From NCBI GenBank assembly GCA_029990175.1, contig JARKIP010000006.1:1674001-1738000 (forward strand): a stretch of DNA of 64,000 bases. The letters run 5' to 3'. Positions 23,001-35,319 of this stretch are shown one piece after another (within the stretch, counting starts at the first letter, position 1; the number at the start of each line of letters is the position of its first letter). A model generated the notes under the pieces. That model was not told the DNA's origin. It did not search any database and was given only the letters and a program-made list of their open reading frames with translations. Position numbers and translations under genes: made by a program. The stretch is from Petunia secreta. Taxonomy: Eukaryota > Streptophyta > Magnoliopsida > Solanales > Solanaceae.

Positions 23001-25443
23001 TCCTAGAGGATTATGTACCTGCGGGACAGGTTCAATAAAAGTCATATCAAATGAAAATAAAGAATTCTTCTTTGATCTAATAGATCAAATAAAGGATGAA
23101 GAAATTAAAAGAGAATATCTTTTAAAATTAAAAGATATAGTCTTAAGTAGAGAATCAAATAAACCTAACATATCCAATCCTTTTAGTATGAAAAATATTC
23201 TACAAAAATTTTATAAAAAAGAAGAAAAAATATCTATATCAGATCTTTATGCAGAATTAGCAACATTAAAACAAGAAGTTAACATTTTAAAACAAAAAGT
23301 TAATAAAATAGAGGAAGAAAACCTTGCTCTAGAATTAATTCAAGAAACTCAAAAGGAGTTAAATTCTAAAATAATAGGAGAAAGTTCAAATACTAAACAA
23401 GTAGAAGCACAAGACGACGAATTAGGAGTCTTGGCTATCTCTAAAATTAAGTCTCAAAAATGGTATGTACCAATAAAATTAGTCATAAATAGTGAATACA
23501 GTATCCAGACAGTAGCTTTACTAGACTCTGGTGCTGACCAAAATTGTATAGTAGAAGGATTGATTCCAACAAAATATTGTGATAAAACATCAGCAAAATT
23601 ATTCTCTGCATCAGGAGAAAAACTTAAAATAAAATATAAATTATCTAATGCACATATATGTAATAATAACATATGCTTTAAAAATACATTTATTCTAATA
23701 AAAGAATTGAACGAAGAAGTCATATTAGGAACTCCCTTTTTAACTCAGATATCTCCTTTTACAGTAAATACAACAGGTATTACTACCAATAATCTTGGTA
23801 AAGAAATAATATTTTATTTCCTAAATGGTCCAAAACAAAAAGAAATAGATACTCTAAAAGAAAGAAGTATCTATAAAATACAAATGATAAAAAATCAAAT
23901 AAACTACATAAAAGATGAAATTAAAATTGTTAAAATAGAAGACCAGCTTAAAGATAAATTAATTCAAGATAAAATACTACAAGCCCAAAAAGAAATAGAA
24001 TCTGAAGTTTGTTCAGATCTACCTAATGCCTTTTGGGAAAGAAAAAGGCATATAGTACGATTACCATATATAGAAGGATTTGAAGATGGATCTATCCCCA
24101 CTAAGGCTAGACCAATTCAAATGAACCAAGAATTAATGGAATATTGTAAAAAGGAAATTAATGAATTATTAGAAAAGAAAATAATTCGTCCCTCTAAGTC
24201 ACCTTGGAGTTGTTCCGCATTTTATGTTAATAACAATGCTGAACGAGAAAGAGGAGCTCCAAGATTAGTTATAAATTATAAACCTTTAAACAAAGTATTA
24301 AGATGGATACGATATCCAATTCCAAATAAAAGAGATTTATTAAAGAGAACGTATAAGGCTAAAATATATAGTAAATTTGATATGAAATCAGGATTTTGGC
24401 AAATCCAAATAGATGAAAGAGATAAGTATAAAACAGCATTTAATGTGCCCTTTGGCCAATATGAATGGAATGTTATGCCCTTTGGGTTAAAGAATGCCCC
24501 ATCAGAATTTCAAAATATAATGAATAATATATTTAATCCATATAGTTCATTCTCAATAGTTTATATTGATGATGTATTAATATTTTCAGAAAATATAGAT
24601 CAACATTTTAAGCATTTAAAGATATTTCTTAATATTATTAAGAAAAATGGGCTGGTAGTGAGTGCCAAAAAGATCAAACTATTTCAAACCTCTATCAGAT
24701 TTTTAGGACATGACTTATCTCAAGGCATGTATAAACCAATTTATAGAGCCATAGAATTCTCTACAAAATTTCCAGATGTTTTAACAGATAAAACTCAGTT
24801 ACAAAGGTTTTTAGGAAGCCTCAACTATGTCTCAGATTTTATTCCAAATCTTAGACAAATATGTGAACCCCTTTATCAGCGTCTTAGGAAAAATCCAATT
24901 CCTTGGAGCCAAGAACAAACACAAACAGTCCAAAAGGTCAAAAGTATTGTTCAAAAACTTCCATGTCTAGGCATACCACATCCGGATGCCTTTATGATTG
25001 TTGAAACCGATGCCTCTGAAATAGGTTTCGGAGGAATTCTTAAACAGCGTCTCTCTCCAAAAGAGTCTGAACAATTAGTCCGATACTGCTCTGGCATATG
25101 GAACGGAACTCAAAAAAATTATAGTACTATAAAAAAAGAAATTTTATCAATAGTTTTATGTATAACTAAATTTCAAGATGATCTAATAAACAAAGAATTT
25201 CTTTTAAGAGTTGACTGTAAAGCAGCAAAAGATGTTTTGCAAAAAGATGTTAAAAATTTAGTTTCAAAACAAATATTTGCCAGATGGCAAGCTTTATTAT
25301 CTAGCTTTGATTTTCAAATAGAATTTATTAAAGGAGAAGACAATAGTCTTCCAGATTTTTTAACCAGAGAATTCTTACAGAAAAATCATGCGGCCCTTAT
25401 TTCCAGTAAGGCCCCCAAGGCAATTCATGGAGCAGCACCATAA
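20074..25443 (+). pseudogene. EPRV copy E polyprotein (MP-CP-PR-RT-RNase H), one nonsense codon
   Basis: The most complete polyprotein in the array. The frame from the ATG at 20074 is interrupted once, at 21205-21207 (TAG where the other copies have a Gln codon), and then stays in register to 25443. Visible: movement-protein-like N-terminus, coat region lacking the same 12 codons as copy D, zinc knuckle (22759), protease DSG (23524-23532), RT YIDD (24562) and RNase H ETDAS (25003). The RT keeps the conserved DMKSGF. The 3' half matches copy A more closely than copy C. It is followed by a truncated transactivator ORF and has no downstream promoter region, so the copy as a whole is defective. 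Confidence 0.93.
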
Positions 25444-26516
25444 CCAGAACCCACACATAAACAGATATACAGCCCTAGCAGAATTTCCTCAATTACCTCC
25501 TCCAACCCCGGTAAAGAAGGAAACAATATCCGGAACTTCAAAACAGTCATTAAATAGTTATGCCAGGAGAAGTATAAACAGTTATTCTGAGGCAGTACAA
25601 CCTCCTATCAAACATGAACAAGCAGCAAGCTCTTCAACAGCAAAACCTCAGAAATTCGATTGGATAAATAGTCAACAGATACCAGTTATTGCCATTGAAA
25701 GAAAGTTCGTTGAAAAACGAATTACAGAAATTATCAAGACCTGCTACTCAGACAGGAATTACATAGAAACCGATAACCCTTATAAAACAAGAGAGTTTTA
25801 TGAGGCCATATTAATAGCAACAAATTCAATAGAAATCGAGAATGAATTAGCAGACAAAAATGATCCGAGGAGTATTCGATACTCCAAGTTTACTATAAAA
25901 AAGATTTTAAGCCCTGCGGACTGGCCAGTAGATCATCTACACACGCCAATCCAATTCCCATTACCAGTTGATTTTAAAATATCAAGTTACAATTTTTATG
26001 ACTATAAAAACGCATGGATTAACTTTATATATTTAAGACCTGGCAGCCATTCATGGTTTGTCAAGTTCTGTGAACAGATTTCAACAAGTCCCATTCCCAG
26101 ATGGTTCTATGAATGGTGGAGTATATTCGGAGCAGATGAAAGAGTATTATCACCTTCTTTCAAACAGCTACGCACGAATTATCAAAAAGAAAATGAAGAA
26201 TTAGCGGCATTACCAGAATATATACAATTATGTAAATTCTTTGTGGCAAAAAGAGTGTCCTACATTATCAGTTGGGAGTTTAACATTGAAGTACTATACA
26301 AGGTCAGATACCTTGTTAAGACTATTAAAATCAAGGGATGGACTCCTAAAAATAAACAGGTACAAAGTCAGATAAAGACCGAATCAGCTAACAGATTATC
26401 CAAAGAAGCATTGAAAAGGAAACTTCAACAGGCCTTGGCGAATTTAGACCAAGCAAACGGCAATGAAATAGCTCAAATTACTGAATTATTGGATACTGCA
26501 TCATCAACAGCATCAG
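25388..26516 (+). pseudogene. EPRV copy E: 3'-truncated transactivator-like ORF
   Basis: Matches the 397-codon ORFs at 5766 and 15837 up to about codon 376, then runs into retrotransposon DNA at 26516. The acidic C-terminal tail and stop are lost; the frame continues by chance through the foreign sequence to 26569. The conserved aromatic core is retained. It shares the AASSSTAKPQ variant with copy A. The end of viral homology marks the right border of the EPRV array. Confidence 0.9.
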
Positions 26517-28053
26517 AATTCATCTTCTCCTTTATCAATATAGGTGGGGTATCAAAAGAAGGTTCATAAACTAGGTCAACCACAATATTTTCACTAAAGA
26601 GAGGTTCAATAAAAACCGAGCTCACATCATGATGTGGCTTTTCAACCATCTCAACTAGTGGTTCACATTCCCACACAAGTTGACCATTCGACTCTACACT
26701 AGTTGCAAACACATTGTAGTCATACAAATCTTCAACTAGTGCCGAGTTTTCACAAACACAAACACAAGACAAGGAAGTAATACGCTTATGGGAAGAAGAA
26801 CTAACACTTAAACTTGAATGGCGATCTTGCTCACTTGAAGCATCATGGTTAGCTTCTCCACCTTGTAGCTCACCTTTGAAATCTTCTTCACCTTGCCTTT
26901 CCTCTTTGAAACATGATTGAGGCTCCATCGGTTTGCCTCCAAGAATCCTACACAAGTATTCAAACAAAGAGAAGAAAAAGATAAAGGGTTAAGGTTAGAA
27001 TAAGAGGTGTCTTCACTCTCAATGATTCTTTTTCCCTCTCTCTTTTCCCTCATTTTCTTTTCAAGGTCGAGTGTAGATTCGGGTGGTGACATCCCACTCA
27101 CATCACTCAACACATCCTCTCCTTTTTCCACTCGAGGAATGTCACCGGTCACTCCCTTACTCCTCTCAATCTTTTGTCTCTCATTTTCGGGTGAGTTGGG
27201 ACGAGGCCCAAGAATACCCATAGCCGGAGTAGGTGGACTCTTTACATCAACCCGCAATCTAGCACTTGGGGACTCATCACTTGATGTCTCTTCTTCTTTG
27301 TTGAATAACCACTTGGTTTTGAAGCTTGTGGTTTCGGGTTTACCTTGTTGACACTTGTCAACTCTTTTCTTGCACTAATCCCACAATTTCTTGTGATTGT
27401 AGGACTTCTTGATTGCTTAATTTCAACCATGGAATGAAGTTCTCACTCCTTGTTCCTTTGCATAGCCAAAGAAGGTGCACTGGCAGGCAATTGGCCTCTT
27501 GAACGATAAGGTACAAAGCCATAAACCCTTTGCCCTATGCCCACAAGATACGCATCCTTCATAGTACTATATTCCACCCTCTTGTCATTCAACAATGGCT
27601 CACCTAACCACACATCAACATGTTGCATGGGATACACATCACACCACACATAACATTTGTAATTCCTATGAGACAGAAGTACCCGAGCTTCCTTGGAAAC
27701 CCACACTACATCATACTCATTAGGATCCTCTAGTGCACGACATGGTATACTTAACTTATCAACTAAAGAGGTGCTAATACAGTTGGCATCGATCGCATCA
27801 ATTTTGAGCAAGTATCTTCCAATACCATTTACCTCAACAACAAACCTACGTCTACCCAAGTTTCGTAGAGATGCATCCAAGTGAGAACTTGAATGCCCAT
27901 GAGTGTCAACACCAATAACTTGGGTCTCCTTATCCCTCATCTCCTAGCAAGATTGCTAGGGTCACTTCCACTTCCCGTCACTCCTCCAATATTAGAAGTG
28001 TTGTTGAAAGTCGAAGAAGGAATATTGCCATGGAACCCATAAGAACCCTCGCC
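26516..28053 (-). mobile_element. Element X3: fragment of non-autonomous LTR retrotransposon family X
   Basis: On the minus strand this encodes pieces of the same protein as X1 (43011-45842) and X2. From 5' to 3': the Ser/Gly-rich part ending in a SSHLD-type motif, the protease-like domain (about 27880-27470, with WCDVYP and WLGEP), the linker with ERQKIERSKG, and the acidic SSVFIEPL region. Frames are broken (27940-27443, 27257-26808 and 26967-26517 lie in different registers). The catalytic protease motif is absent here too (reads KIDAIDANCIS). Both ends are cut: the left by the EPRV array, the right at about 28053 by DUF7745-like sequence. No LTR remains. Confidence 0.8.
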
Positions 28054-29021
28054 AGTATAAGGCAATCGGGAATTTCTCTAACTTTCCTCTACATCAAATT
28101 TGGGTATAGAGAGGCATTTCAAAAATCCGAAGATTATTTCAGCATTAACCAGGCAGATTGGCAAGAGCGGACGGTACTTGCTTTTGTCACCAGATTTTTA
28201 GGAACTGTCATGTTTCCACAACATAAAGGACGCGTTGATGTTCACATGGTATCAATTGTCGATGCTTTACTCAAGGAATTCAACAAGAAATACACTTTGG
28301 TACCGATGATTGTTGCAGAATGTACCGAGCTTTAGAAAGATGCAAGAAGGGTGCTAGTTTTTTCGAGGGTTGCAATTTGCTTTTGCAAACTTTTTAATGG
28401 AACACTTGCAAGGGATGAACGGCATGGACCAAACCTTCCACTCCATGCCAAGAGAAAACTACATCTTGAATCATACCGCCCGCATGGACATAGCTCTCGA
28501 GAAATGGGTCCAGCCAACAACTGCCAAAGGCTGGCACCACCGGCTTTCTCAGTTGACATATGAAAACATAGTTACAATGGATGTTTGAGTACTTTCCCAG
28601 CACAACAGTAACCACACGATCCGAAAGAGCTTCCTTTCTTGTCTTGGTTGGGTTTAGAGGAGTTTACCCATACTCTTCTTTAAGGGTACTTAGACAAGCA
28701 AGCAGAAAATAAATTGTACCCCAAATTGCAGACATCAGATGTCTTAAAGCAAATATTCTTGGAGGAGCGATACCGTTCAGAAATAAGATATTAGAACTTT
28801 GGAAAGAAAGGCAACGATTGGGAACCGAGACTATTGGACGAGACAGGTTTGACGCTAGCTATGATGAAAACTATCCAGACTGGCTTAGAAAAGACATAGC
28901 AAGGGCAGTTCAACCAAGAGCAACAACAAAAAGGAAAAGAAGTTCTGACGAGTTAGAATCTGAGTACAAAAGGTTACGCAAACAACTGGCAAGGGCACAA
29001 GTAAAAATAGCAAAGAAATAA
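28054..29021 (+). pseudogene. DUF7745-like retroelement gene, frameshifted
   Basis: Three plus-strand frames together resemble the plant DUF7745-type proteins often carried by large Tat/Ogre-like retrotransposons (recognised from memory). The first part (to about 28315) has FLYIKFGY, FVTRFLGTVMFPQ and YTLVPMIVAE. A frame change near 28318 leads to YRALERCKKG and FFEGCNLLLQ. Another shift gives the FLMEHLQ stretch, which stops at 28586-28588. The C-terminal piece (28818-29021) has a PDWL-type motif followed by a charged coiled-coil-like tail (ELESEYKRLRKQLARA) and a stop. The N-terminal part is missing at the junction with X3. Function of the family is unknown. I read this as the surviving ORF of element Y, whose remaining parts resume after the nested insertions. 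Confidence 0.65.
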
Positions 29022-29071
29022 AGTTTGGTCAAAGCAAAGAACAAAGAAAAAGGTAAATGGGGATAGATCAG
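29022..29071 (+). other. Element Y sequence up to insertion of element T; left TSD
   Basis: Short AG-rich stretch after the DUF7745-like stop. It ends in ATCAG (29067-29071), the 5-base target-site duplication repeated at 40601-40605 on the far side of element T. Confidence 0.85.
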
Positions 29072-31704
29072 TGTTGAACCCCAAAAATTACCCTTTCTTT
29101 TAAGAAAAGATAGGTTTCGGGTAGAATGTTCAACAATATGGGACTCCAAAGGACTTTCTTTGGAGTCGCCACCTAATTTAGGAGAATTAGGAACCAATTA
29201 ATTAAATAGTGCGTGCAAGCACTCTGTTTTAAGAAAAAATGGTCTTTTAAGAGATTCTGAAGTAAGAGGTTCAGTTATTTTCGAAAGAAGGTTTCAATTT
29301 GAAAGCACTTTCGAAAATCCATAAAATTACGGTTAATCCTTCGGTTTTCACAAAATAACTCAAAATGTTAACTTTCAATATGTTGATAAAATGGTTAAAA
29401 TTAATATTAAAATCTAAGATTATAATAAATTATACTTTAAAGAAATATGAATTTAAATAAACTTAGACTTGAAAAGGAAAGAAAGAAAGGAAGGAAAATG
29501 AATAAATAAATAAATAAATAATTTTTGCTAAAATAGGAAAACCAATTAATTGGAAAGAAGTTGCACTTTCATGGATAAAAAAAATGAGTTACTTTTTATT
29601 AATTACGAATTTTAATTGCACGCATTATTTAACTAAAAGATGCACAATTCGTAAATAAGATGGAGATTCTAAAGAAATAAAATATTCATAAAATAACTCA
29701 ATAAAATACTAAACATTCATTCATAATCAATCAAATAAATAATTATCTATGGGGAATTCCTATAGATATGCAATTTCTAAGGAGGGGAAAAGAGGAGGTT
29801 TAGAAGAAGAACCCGGAAATTGATAAAACTCATGGGAGCCTTGAATTTATTTAATTTATACAATAATATGCCCATGAGCCTAAGTTAGAATAGGCGGCTC
29901 AACAAAGCATTTTTTATTTCTATAGGTCTTGAATCTTGAGCCCGGACTCGACCCCAATGCAACTCCAAGCCAAAAAGCCAATCCCAATTGGTGAGTTTTG
30001 ATCAACTCGATCCCAAAATTCATGTAAAAATAGACAAGAGATAAGGATTAGTAAATATTCTATAAAAGAAGAAACTAAAAGGATTAGCAACATGCATTTC
30101 CCATAACAACCAGAGACATGAACTATGTTTGAACATACAGGAAATTCAATCAACTCTCTGCGCAACTTCGATCGCAGGTACTAACAAGGTTGCATATGAA
30201 TCATAAAAAATGTATTTCTCTTCAGAACATAAGAAAACAAATCCCCATGATTAAGCAAGCCATAAATAGGATCGTAGATTAAGCACTTTCATATTAGACC
30301 CTGACTTTCGGCAGTTCATCAACAAAAGAACCTACTTCTAAGACTTTGTGTTGAATGAAACTTAAAACAATGCAATCAGTTATAGTGTTTAAGAGGAAAA
30401 CCTGACAAACACAAGGGAATATAGCTTCAACTATTCATGCTCGAAATACCAGACATAACCAATGAAACATGGAGCATAGTTTACCCTAGTGAGATTTAAT
30501 TCAATTAAGGACCTACTCTATATAAAGACCCAAGCACACATGATCAGGTGCATGAATAGAAAATTTTTATGTAAAACAAGGTTAGATCAATCTTGCTCAT
30601 AGCTGGAATGGGAATCAAGGAATTTGCATTAAAGCACTAGCCCTTTGAGAGGGAATTAGGTCATTCAGATGGCCAACCTGATTAAACTGGACACTACTTC
30701 TAAAGAAAGCTATTGGCTTCAGCAACTACTAAATATAACCACGATGGACATTGAAAAAAAAAAGAAAAACTGATCCAGATCTTAAAAGAAACTCAAAGCA
30801 CCCCTGAAACTTATGAAAACCAGCCTGCTCTTTCCTATTTTCCTCCCCGAACTCTCAACAAACCAACACCCAAACTCCAGAACTGAAATCATACCCCTGC
30901 TACACTCTTCTTTCAGACAGAAAACCCAACCTCTTGCTTCTCATTTTCCAGCTACAATGCGGCTAACCCTTGGGCTTCTATGAACCACCATAGAACTGCT
31001 CAACAACCCCCGACCCCCTAACCAAACTCCTATTTCTTTGAAAATGGACTGAATAAGAGATATATATACCTGCTAGGCTAGGGTTTCGGATGGAGGGTTG
31101 AGATTCAAAATTTTACCCCAAAATCGACATTTCACCCTTGAGATAAGGGTTTGAATTGTCCATTTTCGCAAAAATGGTACAATTCTTGTCTTTATCCCAA
31201 AGGAAAATGTCCGTTGGGATCAAATTGACGCCTCGGATGAAATCGATTCAAATCGACGCCCATAAACAGTCCAGCTAAGCCTTGTACGGAGAAGAGGACA
31301 AGGATGACAAGGATTTTCACGCGTTTTGGCTGGGATTTGGAAGAGAATCGGGCGGGTTAAGGGGAATCGGGTAAGAGCTTATCGCGGGTCAAGGGGAAAA
31401 TCTGAACTGAGGAAATGATATGCGCGTTGTTATGTATATATTGTTTGCAAAGGTAGGCCATTGGAGTGTAGGGAAAGCAAATTTAGCCCTCCTCTATGGG
31501 TTAATTCAATTAATAAAGGGATTGCACGGGTAGGAAAGAAATTAGGACACGTCTTGCAGTTTTAGCCCTTTCTTTTGAAATAAATTAATTTACTATAGCT
31601 AATTTTAATTAATTAACTTTAATTTTAATTTTATTTTAAATAATTAGTTTTCATTTAAATAATTAGTCATTAATTAAGCCTCGGGACGAAATTGGGTGTC
31701 AACA
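29072..31704 (-). repeat. Element T 3' LTR (left)
   Basis: 2633 bases, TGTTGA...TCAACA, nearly identical to 37965-40600. It contains AT-rich runs, a TATATATA (31061-31068) that could serve as a minus-strand TATA box, and several short chance reading frames such as the 81-codon frame at 29920-30165, which recurs in the other LTR and is not a gene. Confidence 0.95.
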
Positions 31705-31717
31705 GCTGCCCCTCTTT
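31705..31717 (-). other. Element T polypurine tract
   Basis: On the minus strand this reads AAAGAGGGGCAGC and abuts the 3' LTR directly. This is the plus-strand primer for reverse transcription and is typical of Tat/Ogre elements. Confidence 0.85.
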
Positions 31718-32411
31718 ACCCGAAAAAGGATGAAAGAGTTTTCAGGGTAAAGAAGTTGACGGAAAAGCCAATTTTGTCACGATAAAGCCAAAGACTTTGA
31801 TTCCAAGGATCAAAGTGCGAGGCTTATGGATATGGCCGAACTCCGGTTTCTGAGTTGCCTACATATCTCGGGCTGAAAGAGAATCAGGCCATATGGAGTT
31901 CAACGACACTTAGATATAAAGACTCGCACGATTGATTGAAAAAGACGCACGAATAGGAAAGAATTCAAACTGACCCCTAATCTGGAATGAAAGATTAGGT
32001 AAGAATTTGCTTGTTCGAGTGCGATTCTTCAGATCCTCGTTGACGAGTCTAGCTCATATCAACGATTGCCCCAGTTCACTGCTAAGTAAAAGTTCCACGT
32101 TATGCTCCATATGCTCCAAATGCTGCTGCGATACTGCCAAAATCCTGTAATAAACTTGACAAACGGTAAGCGAGCAACTGCTAATAAACTGTAATAATTG
32201 GAATAAGAAATAAAAGAGTGATAACATAAAATTATAAATGCGGGTTGTGATATCATCAATAAGTTCTTCCTTCGGCCAACTGACGAGATGCTCCGCCTGG
32301 AGAACCTCTAAGCTGATCATTATTCAATATTGCATGACAACCGACATCGCGAAACATTCCGAAAGCGGTGCTTCAGCCGACTTGTCTTAGACTATCATCT
32401 ACTTGAAAGAA
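31718..32411 (-). other. Element T 3' untranslated region, proximal part
   Basis: No gene. It includes one copy (about 31850-31915) of the GAGTTGCCTACxTATC...GAATCAGG module found again at 34300-34680. Short minus frames at 32054-32320 are unsupported. Confidence 0.6.
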
Positions 32412-33225
32412 ACCTGCATATCCTATTTGTGGTTGGAAGGACCCGAGATATCCTATTTGTGGGTGGAAGAACCCAAAGTATCCTATTTGTGGGTGGAAGG
32501 ACCCAGATATCCTATTCGTGGGTGGAAATACCCAAATATCCTATTCGTGGGTGGAAGGACCCAAAGTATCCTATTTGTGGGTGGAAGGACCCGAGATATC
32601 CTATTTGTGGGTGGAAGAACCCGAAGTATCCTATTTGTGGGTGGAAGGACCCAGATATCCTATTCGTGGGTGGAAATACCCAAATATCCTATTCGTGGGT
32701 GGAAGGACCCAAAGTATCCTATTTGTGGGTGGAAGGACCCGAGATATCCTATTTGTGGGTGGAAGGACCCAGATATCCTATTTATGGGTGGAACGACCCG
32801 AGATATCCTATTTGTGGGTGGAAGGACCCAAATATCCTATTCGTGGGTGGAAGGACCCGAGATATCCTATTTGTGGGTGGAAGAACCCCAGATATCCTAT
32901 TTGTGGGTGGAAGGACCCGAGATATCCTATTTGTGGGTGGAAGAACCCTGATATCCTATTTGTGGGTGGAAGGACCCAAATATCCTATTCGTGGGTGGAA
33001 GGACCCAAATATCCTATTTGTGGGTGGAAGGACCCGAGATATCCTATTTGTGGGTGGAAGAACCCAAAGTATCCTATTTGTGGGTGGAAGGACCCGAGAT
33101 ATCCTATTTGTGGGTGGAAGGACCCGAAGATATCCTATTTGTGGGTGGAAGAACCCGAGATATCTTATTTGTGGGTGGAAGGACCCGAATATCCTATTTG
33201 TGGGTGGAAGGACCCGAGATGTTCA
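32412..33225. repeat. Tandem array of about 27 units of ~30 bp in element T 3' UTR
   Basis: Each unit carries TATCCTATTTGTGGGTGGAA followed by a variable GGACCC/GAACCC segment. Units are 29-31 bases long and differ in a few positions (TTTG or TTCG; GGACCC, GAACCC or ATACCC; the following AGA, AAA, AAAG or GAGA). A higher-order pattern is visible: the five units from about 32443 are repeated in the same order in the next five (about 32591-32738). Long overlapping plus-strand reading frames through the array are a by-product of stop-free units. Confidence 0.95.
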
Positions 33226-35319
33226 TCTGCAAGACGAACTAAACAAACAAAAGTAAAGTAAAGTTAAAGACACAGAGCTCATAAAAGCGGTTACTTCTCC
33301 AAATTTATCAATATCTGCAAATCACAAAATGAAATTTCAGTAAATGTTCGCATAAAGCAAAAATAGAGATGAAACGGATATGTTTAACAATTTGCAAAAA
33401 TTTTAGGAAATAGAAATGCCGCCTTTCGGCAACAAACCATGAGAAAGCACAATGCTCCAAATCATGAAAAGGATGTTTTCAATGCAGTCCTGGGTTGTAC
33501 CCCAACTAGAAGGTAGGAACCCATCCAGAGTAGTCTTATTGTCAAATAAGTTTATATTTCCGAATCCTTCTACGGAGGAATGGTCTTGGCCACAATGCAA
33601 AGGGAACTTCTCAAATTGGGCAATATCTTTTCGGGAAAGTTAGAAAGCATCGAGCTTTATCCCAAATGTAATTTCAATCCAAGCGATGAGAATCTTCAAG
33701 ATTGTCTTGCTAAGACGTTTATCTTCTGATACGGGCGTTAATGTCCCTGCTCTCAAAGAAAAATTGTTAGTTTTGGGAGGGAGGGGGGAGCGTTTGATTT
33801 GTGCTGACTTGATCTCGATCTTCTTGATGTCGCTTCTGCTCCCATGTTTTCCTTGGACTTGGATTTGTGAATCATATTCGGAGACTTGGCTCATGAACTC
33901 AATAGCATGAATGTTTTGATAATAGAGGCAAAGTAAAAGTAGTTTTGGTAATAAAGTAAATAAAGTAAACATGCAAATATTTCATGAAAGTAAGATGCAT
34001 TTTATGAAATTTCTGCCTTGACATAAGCTTGTGACATATCTTAAAACAAACTGAACATCCTTTTCTTAGAGTTGGCACTATACATCTAGCCAATTCCCAA
34101 GATCTTCCCAGCTTGTCTTTTGATAGTCAACGTTGATTCTTGCAAAATTTGCCCCAGTTATGACCATCTAAATCTTCAACTTGCCTTGCAAAATTTGCCC
34201 CAGTTTCTATCTTCCATATCTTCAAATTATTTGGCAAAATTGCCCCAGTTGCTTGCCTTAGGGGAGACTGAAAATTTCAATATTATGGAGTCGAGCCCGT
34301 TAAGAGCGCCTACGTATCCCTCCACGGGAATCAGACTGTGCGTAGTTCTGCTTACATAAAGATTTTTGGGGAAAATATGGCAATCTAAATACGAAGCCGT
34401 ATCCGAATTGGAAAATCCACACATCTGCCCAGATGCATAATTCGGCATTACATCATAAAAGATAAACAAGCCTAAAATGTTACAATATTTTGACCGAATC
34501 CGATGAGGATTGCCTACTTATCCTGTTGCCATTCCAGGAATCAGGTCAGAAGTAGTTCAAAATTACATAAAAGAGGATATTGGGAAAGTTCTATGCTAGT
34601 GCAACCGAACTCTGCATGAGTTGCCTACGTATCCCGCCTTGGGAATCAGGTCACGCGTAGTTCGCATTACATCAAAGATTACATTCAACAATACTAACTT
34701 GCGGCTGCTTCAAATATAGCGTCTTGTGAAGACATTTGTGTTCAATTTTCAGCCAAACTTGAACATCCGCTTTGTAAACACCAGTGTTCCTCCGAATAGG
34801 ACACGATGAACCAGGTAAAGACTTTGTCAACTTCATGAATTCTACATCTTCAACTCATCATTTTAAGCAATCCTCAAATAAAGAATGTAGATAAAACTAC
34901 TTCCACGCCATATGCCAACAAATAAGATCTGCCCCAGTTGAAGTCCTAACGACAGTCTGACACCTCAAGGGTGCAAAATATCGCTTTTCAGCGCATCATT
35001 CCCAAATTGTTCAGTTGTTTTGTTGTTAGTCACAAGCAATTCTTAGGCAGGTTTGATAATTATAAAATTGAAATATTTAGTCAAAAGCATACCATAAAGT
35101 AAATAAAGTATAATAACACAATGAGAATGCAATGTATTATTTATTCAAATTCTAACTTAAGGAGGCATAACGCGACAGACATGCAAAGACAGAAATTAAA
35201 AGGTTATTCTCAAAAGACATAATTTAAAGGCAAAACACAATTCAGGGCCTCAATTTGAATGGTGATGCAAAAGAAACTATTGAGCTCAATTGCCAAGTTC
35301 CTTTCAGAAGGGCATCAAC
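33226..35319 (-). other. Element T 3' untranslated region, distal part, with degenerate repeat modules
   Basis: No credible gene. AAATTTGCCCCAGTT-type motifs recur at about 34140-34260. A module containing GCCTACGTATCC, GAATCAG and CGTAGTTC recurs at about 34300-34360, 34505-34570 and 34615-34680. Confidence 0.6.

Larger units (their letters stand above)
1..26516. mobile_element. Endogenous pararetrovirus array (TVCV/solendovirus-like EPRV), at least six partial copies
   Basis: Six segments of one caulimovirid genome are joined here: F (1-1029, minus), A (1037-7303), B (7304-10108), C (10108-17404), D (17404-19356) and E (about 19787-26516). Shared order is ORF1, polyprotein (MP, CP, zinc knuckle, PR, RT, RNase H), transactivator, intergenic region. 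There is no integrase and there are no LTRs, so integration was probably by end joining. The copies are nearly identical to each other, which fits a recent origin or homogenisation. The right end falls inside a retrotransposon (X3) at 26516. The left end lies outside the window. Genus assignment rests on ORF layout and remembered similarity to tobacco vein clearing virus-type sequences and was not checked by alignment. Confidence 0.93.

Noticed and set aside
29920..30165. 81-codon minus frame repeated at 38815-39060
   Set aside because: Lies inside the LTRs of element T; identity reflects the LTR duplication, no motif.
32412..33225. Array resembling a CRISPR (about 30-base repeats)
   Set aside because: There are no unique spacers, units are contiguous, and the context is a plant retrotransposon.
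32330..33256. Long overlapping plus-strand frames of 308, 247 and 182 codons
   Set aside because: They are produced by stop-free ~30-bp tandem units in several frames; repetitive product, no gene context.
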